Source: Lacticaseibacillus daqingensis
Lineage (GTDB): Bacteria > Bacillota > Bacilli > Lactobacillales > Lactobacillaceae
DNA length: 64,000 nucleotides
Direction of reading: 5' to 3'
Assembly (NCBI RefSeq): GCF_003946115.1
Contig: NZ_RHOH01000002.1
Span: forward strand, 62,001 to 126,000
The translations under genes were made by a program, and so were the position numbers. Positions 16,517-24,197 of the stretch are shown piece after piece; the stretch's first letter is position 1; each line of letters starts with the position of its first letter. A model generated the notes under the pieces. It saw only the letters and a list, made by a program, of their open reading frames with translations. It ran no database searches and was not told the origin of the DNA.

Positions 16517-18070
16517 TCACCAGAGCTCCAGTGTGTCGGTGCTCCCCAGCCGCGCGCGTCGCAGGATGGTCATCAGGCGGAAGAAGTCATTGTCGTCTGC
16601 ATCCGTTGCCCACGGAATGATCGGTGTCCGACTCAAATCGTGCCCGGCATAAAAATCAGTGATCAGGGTCGCGTCGCTGAGTGCCGAGATGATCATGTCC
16701 GGCACTTGGTTCGGGTCGTTGGGCAGGCGGCGGACGAAATGCAGGCCGGCCAGGAATTGATGGAGGTCGCGGGCAACGAAGGTCCCACCGTCCACAAACA
16801 CCGCGACTTTGAGCTGGTGGTCGGCATCGAGCACCGGAAAGTCTGGCGCGATAACGCGGTAGAGTTCCCGGTGCATGTGGGCCCAGTGCCCCGCAAACGG
16901 CGCAAGCGGGCCGGTTGGCGCCATCGTCTGAAAGAACTGATGGATGAGTTCAGGGAGGCGTCCGCTTTCGGCATCTTGAGGCCGCCGGTCGAGAAAATCG
17001 ATCCGCTTGGCGAAGTGGCCGTGAAGCACGTAGTACGAAACGGCCATGCGATGTAGGTTGACGCGCAAAACGGTATGGGCACTGCGCAGCGATTCGGTGG
17101 CGGTGGGGTCGCTGGCGGCGATCAGCGTATCGAGCAAGCCGTCCGCAAACTGGTTGATGATGAGCGTGGGCTGGTCGAAGGCGCGCATCACCAGGCTTTG
17201 GGTGGCGGTCACGCGCTGGCCGAACGACAGGTAGTGAATGCGGCAGAAGTAGTAGTAGTCGCGTTCCGCAAGGCACTTGCGCGGCGTCAATGACGGGAAG
17301 CGATTGCGCGTGTAAATGAGCGGCTGAAGCGGCAGCTGCGTGGCGGCCACCAGCGCGGTCCACCGCGAATCAGGCGTCAGGGCATGGCCGTTTTCAATGC
17401 GCAGCTGCTGCACGGCCAGAATCAACAAGTCCTGCTTGGTGTACAGCTGTTCCGGCTGGAACCAGGCGGGGTCGAGCCGGTTGATCAGGTCGAGATTACC
17501 TTTGGCCTGGCGAAACCGCGCGACGGAAAAGGGCCAGCCGACGCCCCGGTAGGCCAGCTGGTAGAACGTGAGCATCAGCATCCGGATCTGGAGCTCGGGG
17601 CCTTCAAGTGCCCAAGTGAGCGCATTGAGGCGGAGCCCAAAGCTCACGAGGTAGGTTTTGAATGGGGCAATGCGGCGGCGCAGAGTTGGGATCGACAATC
17701 CGTGTTCGGTGCAAAATACGTGAACGTCAGGGGTGGGCGCCGTGAAGAGGTAGTCAAAGAAGCGAAAGGCCAGCGTGTCATTCAGCAGGTGAAAGCGGTA
17801 GCTGTCGACGGAGACGCTGCCACCGACTGCCTTGAAGTCGGTTTCGTTCACATCCGCGACCGGATGATTGGACATCATCTGGAGCTCCACCATGATATCT
17901 TGAAAGGCATTGTAGGTCTGGGAGTAGCTGAGACCGCTATCCTGAGCGAGCCGGTTGATCGTGAAGACGTCTTCTTGCAGCGCCTTGAGGAGGCGAAACA
18001 CCCGGTAATTGGTGGTGGCACGCTTGTCAAAAAAGTAGGCCTCAAACAACTTCTTGCCCTCCCAAATCAC
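16517..18070 (-). CDS. Mga-like helix-turn-helix regulator
   Basis: 517 aa protein of the Mga/AtxA-like regulator group. The N-terminal HTH region (about residues 20-75: FRLLKALQEDVFTINRLA then DSGLSYSQTYNAFQDI) is followed by a long helical region with PRD-like character and a C-terminal EIIB-like part (about 410-500, VAVFVDGG region). Such regulators control surface and sugar genes in streptococci and lactobacilli; the target here is unknown. The GTG at 18070 has no Shine-Dalgarno, and a TATAAT ends 10 nt before it, so the message may be nearly leaderless. The next in-frame Met is far downstream and would delete the HTH. Confidence 0.82.
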   Translation of the reverse strand: MIWEGKKLFEAYFFDKRATTNYRVFRLLKALQEDVFTINRLAQDSGLSYSQTYNAFQDIMVELQMMSNHPVADVNETDFKAVGGSVSVDSYRFHLLNDTLAFRFFDYLFTAPTPDVHVFCTEHGLSIPTLRRRIAPFKTYLVSFGLRLNALTWALEGPELQIRMLMLTFYQLAYRGVGWPFSVARFRQAKGNLDLINRLDPAWFQPEQLYTKQDLLILAVQQLRIENGHALTPDSRWTALVAATQLPLQPLIYTRNRFPSLTPRKCLAERDYYYFCRIHYLSFGQRVTATQSLVMRAFDQPTLIINQFADGLLDTLIAASDPTATESLRSAHTVLRVNLHRMAVSYYVLHGHFAKRIDFLDRRPQDAESGRLPELIHQFFQTMAPTGPLAPFAGHWAHMHRELYRVIAPDFPVLDADHQLKVAVFVDGGTFVARDLHQFLAGLHFVRRLPNDPNQVPDMIISALSDATLITDFYAGHDLSRTPIIPWATDADDNDFFRLMTILRRARLGSTDTLELW

Positions 18071-18080
18071 ATTTAGGACT

Positions 18081-18109
18081 ATTATATCTCATAGAATGAG
18101 CATGACCAA
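18081..18109 (-). promoter_or_regulatory. Promoter of the Mga-like gene
   Basis: On the reverse strand TTGGTC (18109-18104), 17-nt spacer, TATAAT (18086-18081). The expected transcription start near 18074 is only about 4 nt before the GTG. Confidence 0.6.
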
Positions 18110-18126
18110 CCGAAGGAGGTCAACCC

Positions 18127-18933
18127 GTGAAAATTATTACCGCGATTTCGGCCCAGAAACGCCAGGGCCGTTACAACATCTTTGTCGACGGCCAGTACGC
18201 TTTTCCGGTGAGTGAAAGCACCCTGATCCGCTTTACGCTGGCCAAGGGGATGGAACTGCCGGATCCGCTTGAAGCGGCGATCAAAACCGCTGAAGTCGAG
18301 GCGACGGCCAACCGAGTGGCGCTGGATTACCTCAGCCACCAGATGCGCAGCGTGCACGAGGTGGTGCTGCGCCTCCGCCAGGAAGAGTTACCGCAAGCCG
18401 CCATCGCCCCTGTGATCACGCGGCTGAAGGACTTACATTACCTCGATGATGCGCGCCTAGCCGCGGCGTTTGCGCGCGACAATGTGCTGATGGGCGAGCG
18501 CGGCCCCAAGCAGGTCACGGCGCGGCTGCGGGAAAAAGGGGTGGCCCCGGCCACCATCGATGATGCCCTGGCCACGATCACGGCGGGGGAGTGGGCGCAG
18601 GTCGCGGGTCGCGTGGCGACCAAGGCCGCGCGGCGCAACGCGCGCCGTGCCTTTCACGACCAGCAGCAGAAGATCCGCCTGGCGTTGATGCAAAAGGGCT
18701 TTGACGCGGACCAAAGTGCCGCGGCCCTGGCGGACTTGGCCTTGCAAAAGGATGAGGTGGGTGAGGCTGACCGCCTCGCCGTTGAGGCCGCCAAGCAGTG
18801 GCGCCAAAAAGCCCGCTACCAAGGCTACGAGCGGCGCAACCGGGTCAAGCAGGCGCTATTTCGCAAAGGCTTTGCGTTGGACGACATCACCCCGGTGCTG
18901 GATGCCTTGGAAGCGGCCGGTGATGAGGCTTAA
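18127..18933 (+). CDS. recX: Regulatory protein RecX
   Basis: 268 aa RecX, the helical-repeat protein that binds RecA filaments and restrains recombination. The long Firmicutes form is seen, with an N-terminal extension (ITAISAQKRQGRYNIFVDG) and three-helix repeats such as ALDYLSHQMRSVHEVVLRL and LHYLDDARLAAAFARDN. GTG start at 18127, 8 nt after AAGGAGG. It is followed at 74 nt by ntdP, an order known from other lactobacilli. Confidence 0.93.
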   Translation: MKIITAISAQKRQGRYNIFVDGQYAFPVSESTLIRFTLAKGMELPDPLEAAIKTAEVEATANRVALDYLSHQMRSVHEVVLRLRQEELPQAAIAPVITRLKDLHYLDDARLAAAFARDNVLMGERGPKQVTARLREKGVAPATIDDALATITAGEWAQVAGRVATKAARRNARRAFHDQQQKIRLALMQKGFDADQSAAALADLALQKDEVGEADRLAVEAAKQWRQKARYQGYERRNRVKQALFRKGFALDDITPVLDALEAAGDEA

Positions 18934-18959
18934 CGGGCCTCGCGCGAAGCCAGGCAATC

Positions 18960-18968
18960 TGTTATAAT
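18960..18968 (+). promoter_or_regulatory. Extended -10 promoter for ntdP
   Basis: TGT-TATAAT (18960-18968) is a TGn extended -10 and needs no strong -35. It lies 39 nt before the ntdP start. Confidence 0.55.
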
Positions 18969-19006
18969 CGGCTGTGATAACAGATTTTTGTGAAAGCTGG
19001 TTAACT

Positions 19007-19543
19007 ATGCGGATCCCTAAGGAAGGCGACTATATCGCTATTCAAAGCTACAAGCACCCAGGGACGCTGCACCGCACATGGCGGGACACGATGGTTCTCA
19101 AGACCAGCGAAGACGCATTGATCGGTTGTAACGATCACACTTTGGTGACCGAATCCGATGGCCGCAGGTGGCTCACCCGCGAGCCGGCCATCGTGTATTT
19201 CCACAAACACTACTGGTTCAACGTGATCGCGATGATTCGCGAAGGCGGCGTGTCGTACTACTGCAACCTCGCCAGCCCCGTGACGCTGGACCAAGAAGCA
19301 CTCAAGTACATTGACTACGACCTCGACGTGAAGGTCTTTCCAGACGGCGAAAAACGGCTGCTGGATGTCGATGAGTACGAGGCGCACCGCCGCAAGTGGC
19401 AGTATCCCGCCACCACTGATCGCATCTTGAAAGCTAATGTCCGCGTGCTCGTGGACTGGATCAATCACGGCAAGGGGCCGTTCTCACAAGCCTACATTGA
19501 TTTGTGGTACAACCGGTACTTGCAACTGTCCCACCGGGTGTAG
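19007..19543 (+). CDS. ntdP: Nucleoside tri-/diphosphatase NtdP (DUF402)
   Basis: 178 aa DUF402-family phosphatase. The start [19 protein letters not shown] and the conserved [13 protein letters not shown] and the acidic [18 protein letters not shown] cluster match the family whose Staphylococcus member hydrolyses nucleoside tri- and diphosphates with metal. The acidic residues and the Lys-rich C-terminus ([20 protein letters not shown]) are intact. ATG 19007 is preferred to an upstream in-frame start because the conserved N-terminus begins there. A hairpin follows the stop directly. Confidence 0.9.
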   Translation: MRIPKEGDYIAIQSYKHPGTLHRTWRDTMVLKTSEDALIGCNDHTLVTESDGRRWLTREPAIVYFHKHYWFNVIAMIREGGVSYYCNLASPVTLDQEALKYIDYDLDVKVFPDGEKRLLDVDEYEAHRRKWQYPATTDRILKANVRVLVDWINHGKGPFSQAYIDLWYNRYLQLSHRV

Positions 19544-19548
19544 ACCCG

Positions 19549-19573
19549 AACGCGAGGTGCGCCTCGCGTTTTT
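19549..19573 (+). terminator. Terminator of ntdP
   Basis: AACGCGAGG (19549-19557) pairs with CCTCGCGTT (19562-19570) around a 4-nt loop, then T-run. The next gene starts 27 nt later with no room for an obvious promoter. Confidence 0.88.
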
Positions 19574-19599
19574 ATTTCTTATCAGCAAAGGAGACACAC

Positions 19600-20115
19600 A
19601 TGACAGCATTGATCGAACAACCGCGCGCCAAGTTTATCGGCAAAGTGTACACCGTCACCGACAGCGACCAGATGGGCACGTTTTTTGCCTGCTGGGAAGA
19701 GTTTACGCAGGCCGGCTGGTTCGCGCAGCTGGACGCCTTGACGCCGCAGCCGAACCGCAGCTACATGGTGATTTTCTCGCCGTACGGGCAGTTCCAGTAC
19801 TGGATCGGCAGCATTGTGCCGCAATCCGCGGCCGCACCTGCCGGGCTGGAGAGCTTCCAGATGCCCGCCGGGACCGTGGGCCAGGTGACCGTGCCGGCCA
19901 ACGGCATCCTGAATCAACTGCCGGTTCAGACCAGCTTCAGCAAAGGCCTGGAGCAGCTGGAGAAGGCGGGCTTCCCAATTCCCCAACACATCGGGCAGAC
20001 GGATCACCCTTACTACTTCGAGCGCTACAACGTTGCGGACGGGCAGGTGCAGGAAGTGGAATACAAGCTCTACATCAACCTGGACCAACTGGAAGGCTAT
20101 GATGAGTTCGATTAG
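19600..20115 (+). CDS. GyrI-like effector-binding domain protein
   Basis: 171 aa single-domain protein of the GyrI-like/AraC effector-binding (SOUL/BmrR) fold. It holds the pattern FFACWEEFTQAGWF, then YMVIFSPYGQFQYWIGSIV, a central VPANGI segment, and a C-terminal EVEYKLYINL strand. Proteins of this type bind small amphipathic or cationic molecules and may be stand-alone drug binders. ATG follows AAAGGAG. No own promoter is seen after the ntdP hairpin, so it may depend on read-through. The next gene encodes another drug-binding-type protein. Confidence 0.8.
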   Translation: MTALIEQPRAKFIGKVYTVTDSDQMGTFFACWEEFTQAGWFAQLDALTPQPNRSYMVIFSPYGQFQYWIGSIVPQSAAAPAGLESFQMPAGTVGQVTVPANGILNQLPVQTSFSKGLEQLEKAGFPIPQHIGQTDHPYYFERYNVADGQVQEVEYKLYINLDQLEGYDEFD

Positions 20116-20118
20116 GGC

Positions 20119-20149
20119 TTGACCCTGACGCCACGTCACCCTTTATGCT
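20119..20149 (+). promoter_or_regulatory. MerR-type promoter with 19-nt spacer
   Basis: TTGACC (20119-20124) and TATGCT (20144-20149) are separated by 19 nt, the overlong spacing typical of MerR-activated promoters. Inside the spacer is the inverted repeat TGACG-CCA-CGTCA (20126-20138). It lies directly before the MerR-family gene and fits autoregulation. Confidence 0.75.
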
Positions 20150-20167
20150 GAGTGATGGAGGGAAACC

Positions 20168-20926
20168 ATGCTGTATTCGACCCAGGAATTAGCCACACTC
20201 AGTGGCGTCAGCGCACGCACGCTGCGTTATTACGATCAGATCGGGCTGCTGACGCCGCCGGTGGCGCCCAACGGCTACCGCCAGTACGGGCCAGCTGAGG
20301 TCAAGCGCCTGCAGCTGATCTTGGCCTATCGCGCGCTGGCCTTTTCGCTTGACGAAATTGGCCAGCTGCTGGCCCTGCCCGAGGTGGCCCGGCTGGCCAA
20401 GTTACGCGACCAGCGCGCCTACCTTGACGCGCAGATCGCCCGGCTGATCCAGGTGCGAACGCAACTGGAGGTGACCCTGACCACTCAGAAAGGGGAGACA
20501 CCCATGTCAGATCAAGACAAATTCGCGGCCTTCAAACAGGCCCGCATCGCTGAAAACGATGCCCAGTTCGGCGCGGAGGTCACTGCGCGCTACGGCCAGG
20601 CGGCGAAGGCGGCCGCAGACCAACGCTACGCTGGCCTCATGGCGGCGCAGTACACCACGATGCAGGCAGCCGAGGCCACGCTGGCCCAAAGTCTGCGCGA
20701 TTACCTGGCGGCCCCGGCGCTGCCAGGCGCAGCCGCCGCCAGCGCGTACGCCGCGCACCGGCAGTGGCTTTTGGCCACCACGCCGCAGCTAACGCCCGCC
20801 ATGCACCGCGCGTTCGGCGAAATGTATGTGGCCGACGAGCGGTTCACTGTGTACTACACCAAGCTGGTGGGGGATGCGCGCGCCGCAGCCGCCATGCACG
20901 CGATCATTGAGGCGTATACGAAGTAA
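20168..20926 (+). CDS. MerR family regulator with TipAS domain
   Basis: 252 aa TipA-like activator. Residues 1-70 form the MerR winged helix (STQELATLSGVSARTLRYYD, NGYRQYGPAEVKRLQ), 75-108 a dimerising coiled coil, and about 120-250 the helical TipAS drug-binding domain. Homologues (TipA, Mta, SkgA) bind antibiotics or oxidative-stress signals and switch on their own promoter; the 19-nt-spaced promoter just upstream fits that. ATG follows ATGGAGGG. A second in-frame ATG at 20504 (codon 113) sits behind its own strong ribosome site, exactly at the domain border. Confidence 0.9.
   Translation: MLYSTQELATLSGVSARTLRYYDQIGLLTPPVAPNGYRQYGPAEVKRLQLILAYRALAFSLDEIGQLLALPEVARLAKLRDQRAYLDAQIARLIQVRTQLEVTLTTQKGETPMSDQDKFAAFKQARIAENDAQFGAEVTARYGQAAKAAADQRYAGLMAAQYTTMQAAEATLAQSLRDYLAAPALPGAAAASAYAAHRQWLLATTPQLTPAMHRAFGEMYVADERFTVYYTKLVGDARAAAAMHAIIEAYTK
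20489..20926 (+). promoter_or_regulatory. Internal ribosome site and TipAS-only reading frame
   Basis: AAAGGGGAGA (20489-20498) precedes the in-frame ATG at 20504. Translation from it would give 140 aa, MSDQDKFAAFKQ onward, the ligand-binding domain alone. In Streptomyces lividans tipA such an internal start makes the abundant TipAS. Here it is a prediction from site strength and position. Confidence 0.6.
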
Positions 20927-20956
20927 CGCCCCACGCGGCTCAGTTGAAGTCACAAG

Positions 20957-21004
20957 CAGGCCCTGCACCAACCGCCAGATGGCGGCGGTGCAGGGCCTGT
21001 TCTG
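20957..21004. terminator. Hairpin between convergent genes
   Basis: CAGGCCCTGCACC (20957-20969) pairs with GGTGCAGGGCCTG (20987-20999), with an inner CCGCC/GGCGG stem. The T-tract is poor on both sides. Confidence 0.65.
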
Positions 21005-21024
21005 TGGTTGCAGTGGCGCGGTGA

Positions 21025-21462
21025 CTACTCGGTGAGCACGCGGCGCATTTCCCGGTGGCGGATGCCGGCGTCCAGGAACTCTGGGGTGTCCGTGAGCTGG
21101 TAGCCCAGCGCTTTGTAGAACCCAACGGCTTGGACCTGCGCGCCCAGGCGCAGTTCGGCCGCATTGTGGGCGGCGGCGTAGTCGGCCAGGTGATCGAGGA
21201 GGATCTTGCCGACGCCATGGTGGCGGTAAGGGGCGAGAACGGCCACACGTTGCACGTGATAGCCGTACACTTCAGGGAGCAGGCGGGCCGTGGCCAGCGC
21301 CAGACCATTTTCGTACGCGACGAAGTGGATCGCGCGGGCTTCGTCGGCATCAAGCTCGAGCTCCTGGGGGACGTGTTGTTCAGTCACAAACACGGTGGTA
21401 CGGATGCCCACAGCGTCTTGGTAGGTGGGACTGGTGAGGTCGGTCGTTACATTAAATTCCAT
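21025..21462 (-). CDS. GNAT family N-acetyltransferase
   Basis: 145 aa GNAT enzyme, acetyl-CoA dependent. The acetyl-CoA loop VLAPYRHHGVGKILLDHL (about residues 73-90) and the C-terminal AVGFYKALGYQ motif are typical, with an N-terminal VFVTEQHVPQELELD segment as in the ElaA/YjcF group. The substrate is unknown. The ATG has only a weak purine-rich ribosome site. It is convergent with the TipA-like gene and divergent from the AI-2E family gene. Confidence 0.88.
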   Translation of the reverse strand: MEFNVTTDLTSPTYQDAVGIRTTVFVTEQHVPQELELDADEARAIHFVAYENGLALATARLLPEVYGYHVQRVAVLAPYRHHGVGKILLDHLADYAAAHNAAELRLGAQVQAVGFYKALGYQLTDTPEFLDAGIRHREMRRVLTE

Positions 21463-21500
21463 TTTTTCGTCACATCTTTCACGGCTTTTGCGGATATTTC

Positions 21501-21509
21501 TGCTATTAT
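21501..21509 (+). promoter_or_regulatory. Extended -10 promoter of the AI-2E family gene
   Basis: TGC-TATTAT (21501-21509), TGn extended -10, lies 44 nt before the start codon. No strong -35. Confidence 0.45.
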
Positions 21510-21552
21510 AGCACTACATCGGGTCGGTCACGGCCCTAATCTGGAGGCCATC

Positions 21553-22689
21553 ATGTTCGAAAAATTGCGACAGTCAAAACTGATGTTCTGGTCGGTTGAG
21601 GGACTGGTGCTCGTGTTTCTGATCATTGGGCTGACAAACATCAGCTTCCTGTTTGCGCCGATCGGGACCTTCTTTTCAACCCTGCTGGTGCCGATCATCG
21701 CGGCCGGGTTCCTATTTTACCTGTTCAACCCACTGATCAAACTGTTGGGGCGCCTACATGTGGCGCGCGGGGTCGCGATCGGGCTGGTGTTTCTGACGGT
21801 GCTCGGCGGGCTGGTCCTGATCATCTCGGCCATCATTCCGAATCTGGTCACGCAGATCACGCAGGTCATCACGGGCCTCCCTGCCACCTTGCGCGGCCTG
21901 CGGGAGGCGGTGCGCCAGCTGGCGCAGTACCGCTGGTATCAGCAGCTGGACGTGGAGACACTGCTGAGCAAAATCAGCGTCGAGCCCAGCAAGCTACTGG
22001 CGCAGGTGCTGGGCGGGTTCTCCACCGGGTTGCCGGGGCTGATCGGGTCGGTGGCAGGCGTCGTCATCAATGTCATCACGATTCCAGTGCTGCTGTTTTA
22101 CATGCTGAAGGATGGGGACAAGTTCGTGCCGGCGGTGCAGCGCGCGCTGCCGGATCGCTACGCCACCGAGATCGCCACGGTGTTTACCCGGATGAGTGAG
22201 ACCCTGTCGCACTACATCGCGGGGCAGGCGCTCGAGTGTCTGTTCGTGGGCGTCGCCACCTTCATTGGCTACCTGATCATCGGCATGCCTTACGCCTTTT
22301 TGCTCGGGTTCATCGCCGGGGTGGTCACCATCATTCCGTACTTGGGGCCGTACATCGGGATCGCGCCGGCGCTGATCGTCGGGGCAACGGCAGGCTGGAC
22401 GAAGGTGCTGCTGGTCGTCATCGTGGTGCTGATCGTGCAGCAAACCGATGGCAACCTGATCTACCCAAACGTCATCGGCCGCAGCCTGGACATTCATCCG
22501 CTGACGATCATCGTGTTGCTGCTGGTGGTCGGGAACCTTTACGGGATCCTGGGCACCATCCTGGCAGTCCCCGTGTACGCGGTGTGCAAAACGGTGCTGA
22601 CTTACGCGCTGGAGCTTTACCGCTTCCACCGGCAGGCCCAGCTGACGCTCACCGAGTTGCCGGCGCCCAAGCCGGCGCCAAAGGACTGA
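21553..22689 (+). CDS. AI-2E family transporter (PerM/YtvI-type)
   Basis: 378 aa polytopic membrane protein of the AI-2E exporter/UPF0118 family. Helices include LMFWSVEGLVLVFLIIGL, a pair around residues 35-85, and a C-terminal cluster with the family motif IPYLGPYIGIAPALIVG. A soluble section lies at about 100-160. Members export signals, Na+ or other solutes; the substrate is not predictable. ATG 21553 follows CTGGAGG, and the long upstream in-frame extension is antisense to the GNAT gene and rejected. Confidence 0.88.
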   Translation: MFEKLRQSKLMFWSVEGLVLVFLIIGLTNISFLFAPIGTFFSTLLVPIIAAGFLFYLFNPLIKLLGRLHVARGVAIGLVFLTVLGGLVLIISAIIPNLVTQITQVITGLPATLRGLREAVRQLAQYRWYQQLDVETLLSKISVEPSKLLAQVLGGFSTGLPGLIGSVAGVVINVITIPVLLFYMLKDGDKFVPAVQRALPDRYATEIATVFTRMSETLSHYIAGQALECLFVGVATFIGYLIIGMPYAFLLGFIAGVVTIIPYLGPYIGIAPALIVGATAGWTKVLLVVIVVLIVQQTDGNLIYPNVIGRSLDIHPLTIIVLLLVVGNLYGILGTILAVPVYAVCKTVLTYALELYRFHRQAQLTLTELPAPKPAPKD

Positions 22690-22752
22690 GCGAATTGAAC
22701 TGCTGGGGTGCCCTTGTTATACTGTGAGTAACTTGAACCCGAAAGGTGCGTG

Positions 22753-24093
22753 TTGTTTATGGGTGGCGATTCCGGCTCGATATGGGGCCAGATTGGCTTG
22801 ATCCTTGTGTTGACCTTGCTGAATGCGTTTTTTGCCGCCGCGGAAATTGCGGTGGTGTCGTTGAGCCGCAGCAAGATGGAAGGCCAGGCCAAGGCCGGCG
22901 ACAAGAAGGCGGCCAAGCTGGTACAGATCATGCAAAACTCGACCAACTTCCTCGCGACGATCCAGGTCGGAATCACCTTTGCTGGGTTCCTGTCCTCGGC
23001 GTCTGCCGCCACGGCGATCGCCAGCCGGCTCGCGCCGGTGCTGGGGAATTTTCAAGGGGCGCAGGAGCTGGCGGTGGTGCTCGTGACCATTGTGTTGTCG
23101 TACTTCTCGCTGGTGTTTGGTGAGCTGTACCCTAAGCAGCTGGCGCTTGCGATGACGGAAAAAGTGGCCAAGGCCGCGGTGACGCCGATTTCCTGGCTGA
23201 GTGTCGCGATGCGCCCGTTCGTCTGGTTGCTTTCGGCTTCCACGAACCTGCTGCTCAAGCTGACGCCAGTGGAGTTTTCGGACACCGCCAACCAGGTCAC
23301 CCGCGACGAAATGGTGTCGATGATCGAAAGCGGCAAGCAAAGCGGCGCCATCGAACCCGATGAGTACGAGATGATGGAAGGCATTATCAGCCTGAATAAC
23401 AAAATGGCCCGCGAGGTAATGGTCCCGCGGATCGACGCGTTCATGATCGACGCCAATGAGCCGGATGCCACCGCCATTGACGCGATTCTGGGCAACATCT
23501 ACTCCCGCATTCCGGTTTACCAAGGGGACAAAGATAACGTCATCGGTGTGGTGCACATCAAAAACCTGCTGCGCGAGGCGCGACAGGTGGGCTTCAACCA
23601 GGTGCGACTGGAGGCCATCATGACCGATCCGCTGTTCGTGCCGGAAACCATTTCGGTGGATGACCTGCTGACCGAGATGCGCATCCGCCAGCAGCAGATG
23701 GGCATCCTGCTCGATGAGTACGGCGGGGTCGTCGGGTTGGTGACGATCGAAGACCTGATCGAGGAGATCGTCGGGGATATCGATGACGAATCCGACTCCG
23801 CCACCGTGCGGGTGACCAAGCTGGATCAGGACGACTACCTGGTGGCCGGGGGCATGCCGTTGCACGAGTTCAACGCCGAGTTTGGTACCAGCCTGGATGA
23901 GCCAGACGTCGACACGATCGCCGGGTTCATGATCACGCGGCTGGGCGCGATCCCGACCAACCACAAGCAGCAGACGCTGACGTTTGAGAACGGCATGACC
24001 CTGACCACCGGGAAGGTCGAGGGGGCACGCCTGGTGAACGTCCACCTGCACCTGCCGAATGCCCCCGCGTCAACAAATTCGTCCGGAGACTAG
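22753..24093 (+). CDS. CorC/HlyC family CBS-domain membrane protein
   Basis: 446 aa protein with the CNNM (DUF21) transmembrane domain (about residues 5-190), two CBS domains (about 205-335, with EVMVPRIDAFMIDA and MGILLDEYGGVVGLVTIEDL) and a CorC_HlyC domain (about 350-430). Relatives export or regulate Mg2+/Co2+; the old name hemolysin is misleading. Starts GTG 22750, TTG 22753 and ATG 22759 are all in frame; TTG 22753 best fits GAAAGGTG. A TATAAT and a terminator follow the stop. Confidence 0.87.
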   Translation: MFMGGDSGSIWGQIGLILVLTLLNAFFAAAEIAVVSLSRSKMEGQAKAGDKKAAKLVQIMQNSTNFLATIQVGITFAGFLSSASAATAIASRLAPVLGNFQGAQELAVVLVTIVLSYFSLVFGELYPKQLALAMTEKVAKAAVTPISWLSVAMRPFVWLLSASTNLLLKLTPVEFSDTANQVTRDEMVSMIESGKQSGAIEPDEYEMMEGIISLNNKMAREVMVPRIDAFMIDANEPDATAIDAILGNIYSRIPVYQGDKDNVIGVVHIKNLLREARQVGFNQVRLEAIMTDPLFVPETISVDDLLTEMRIRQQQMGILLDEYGGVVGLVTIEDLIEEIVGDIDDESDSATVRVTKLDQDDYLVAGGMPLHEFNAEFGTSLDEPDVDTIAGFMITRLGAIPTNHKQQTLTFENGMTLTTGKVEGARLVNVHLHLPNAPASTNSSGD

Positions 24094-24119
24094 CCACATG
24101 AGACACGGTTCATTATAAT
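24091..24119 (+). promoter_or_regulatory. Candidate prfC promoter lying before a terminator
   Basis: TAGCCA (24091-24096), 17-nt spacer, TATAAT (24114-24119). A transcript from it would meet the hairpin at 24133 within about ten bases. Confidence 0.4.
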
Positions 24120-24132
24120 TAAGCTTGGACAG

Positions 24133-24156
24133 TCCTCGCAGTCGCGGGGATTTTTT
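24133..24156 (+). terminator. Terminator between the CorC/HlyC gene and prfC
   Basis: TCCTCGC (24133-24139) pairs with GCGGGGA (24144-24150) around AGTC, then TTTTTT. A second small inverted repeat TGTGG/CCACA follows at 24156-24170. Confidence 0.8.
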
Positions 24157-24197
24157 GTGGCACAACCACAGGCACGGCAACACGAAAGGAACATTAG

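Noticed and set aside
22717-24051. 444-codon reverse frame antisense to the CorC/HlyC gene
   Set aside because: His/Gln/Arg-rich shadow of a well-supported gene.
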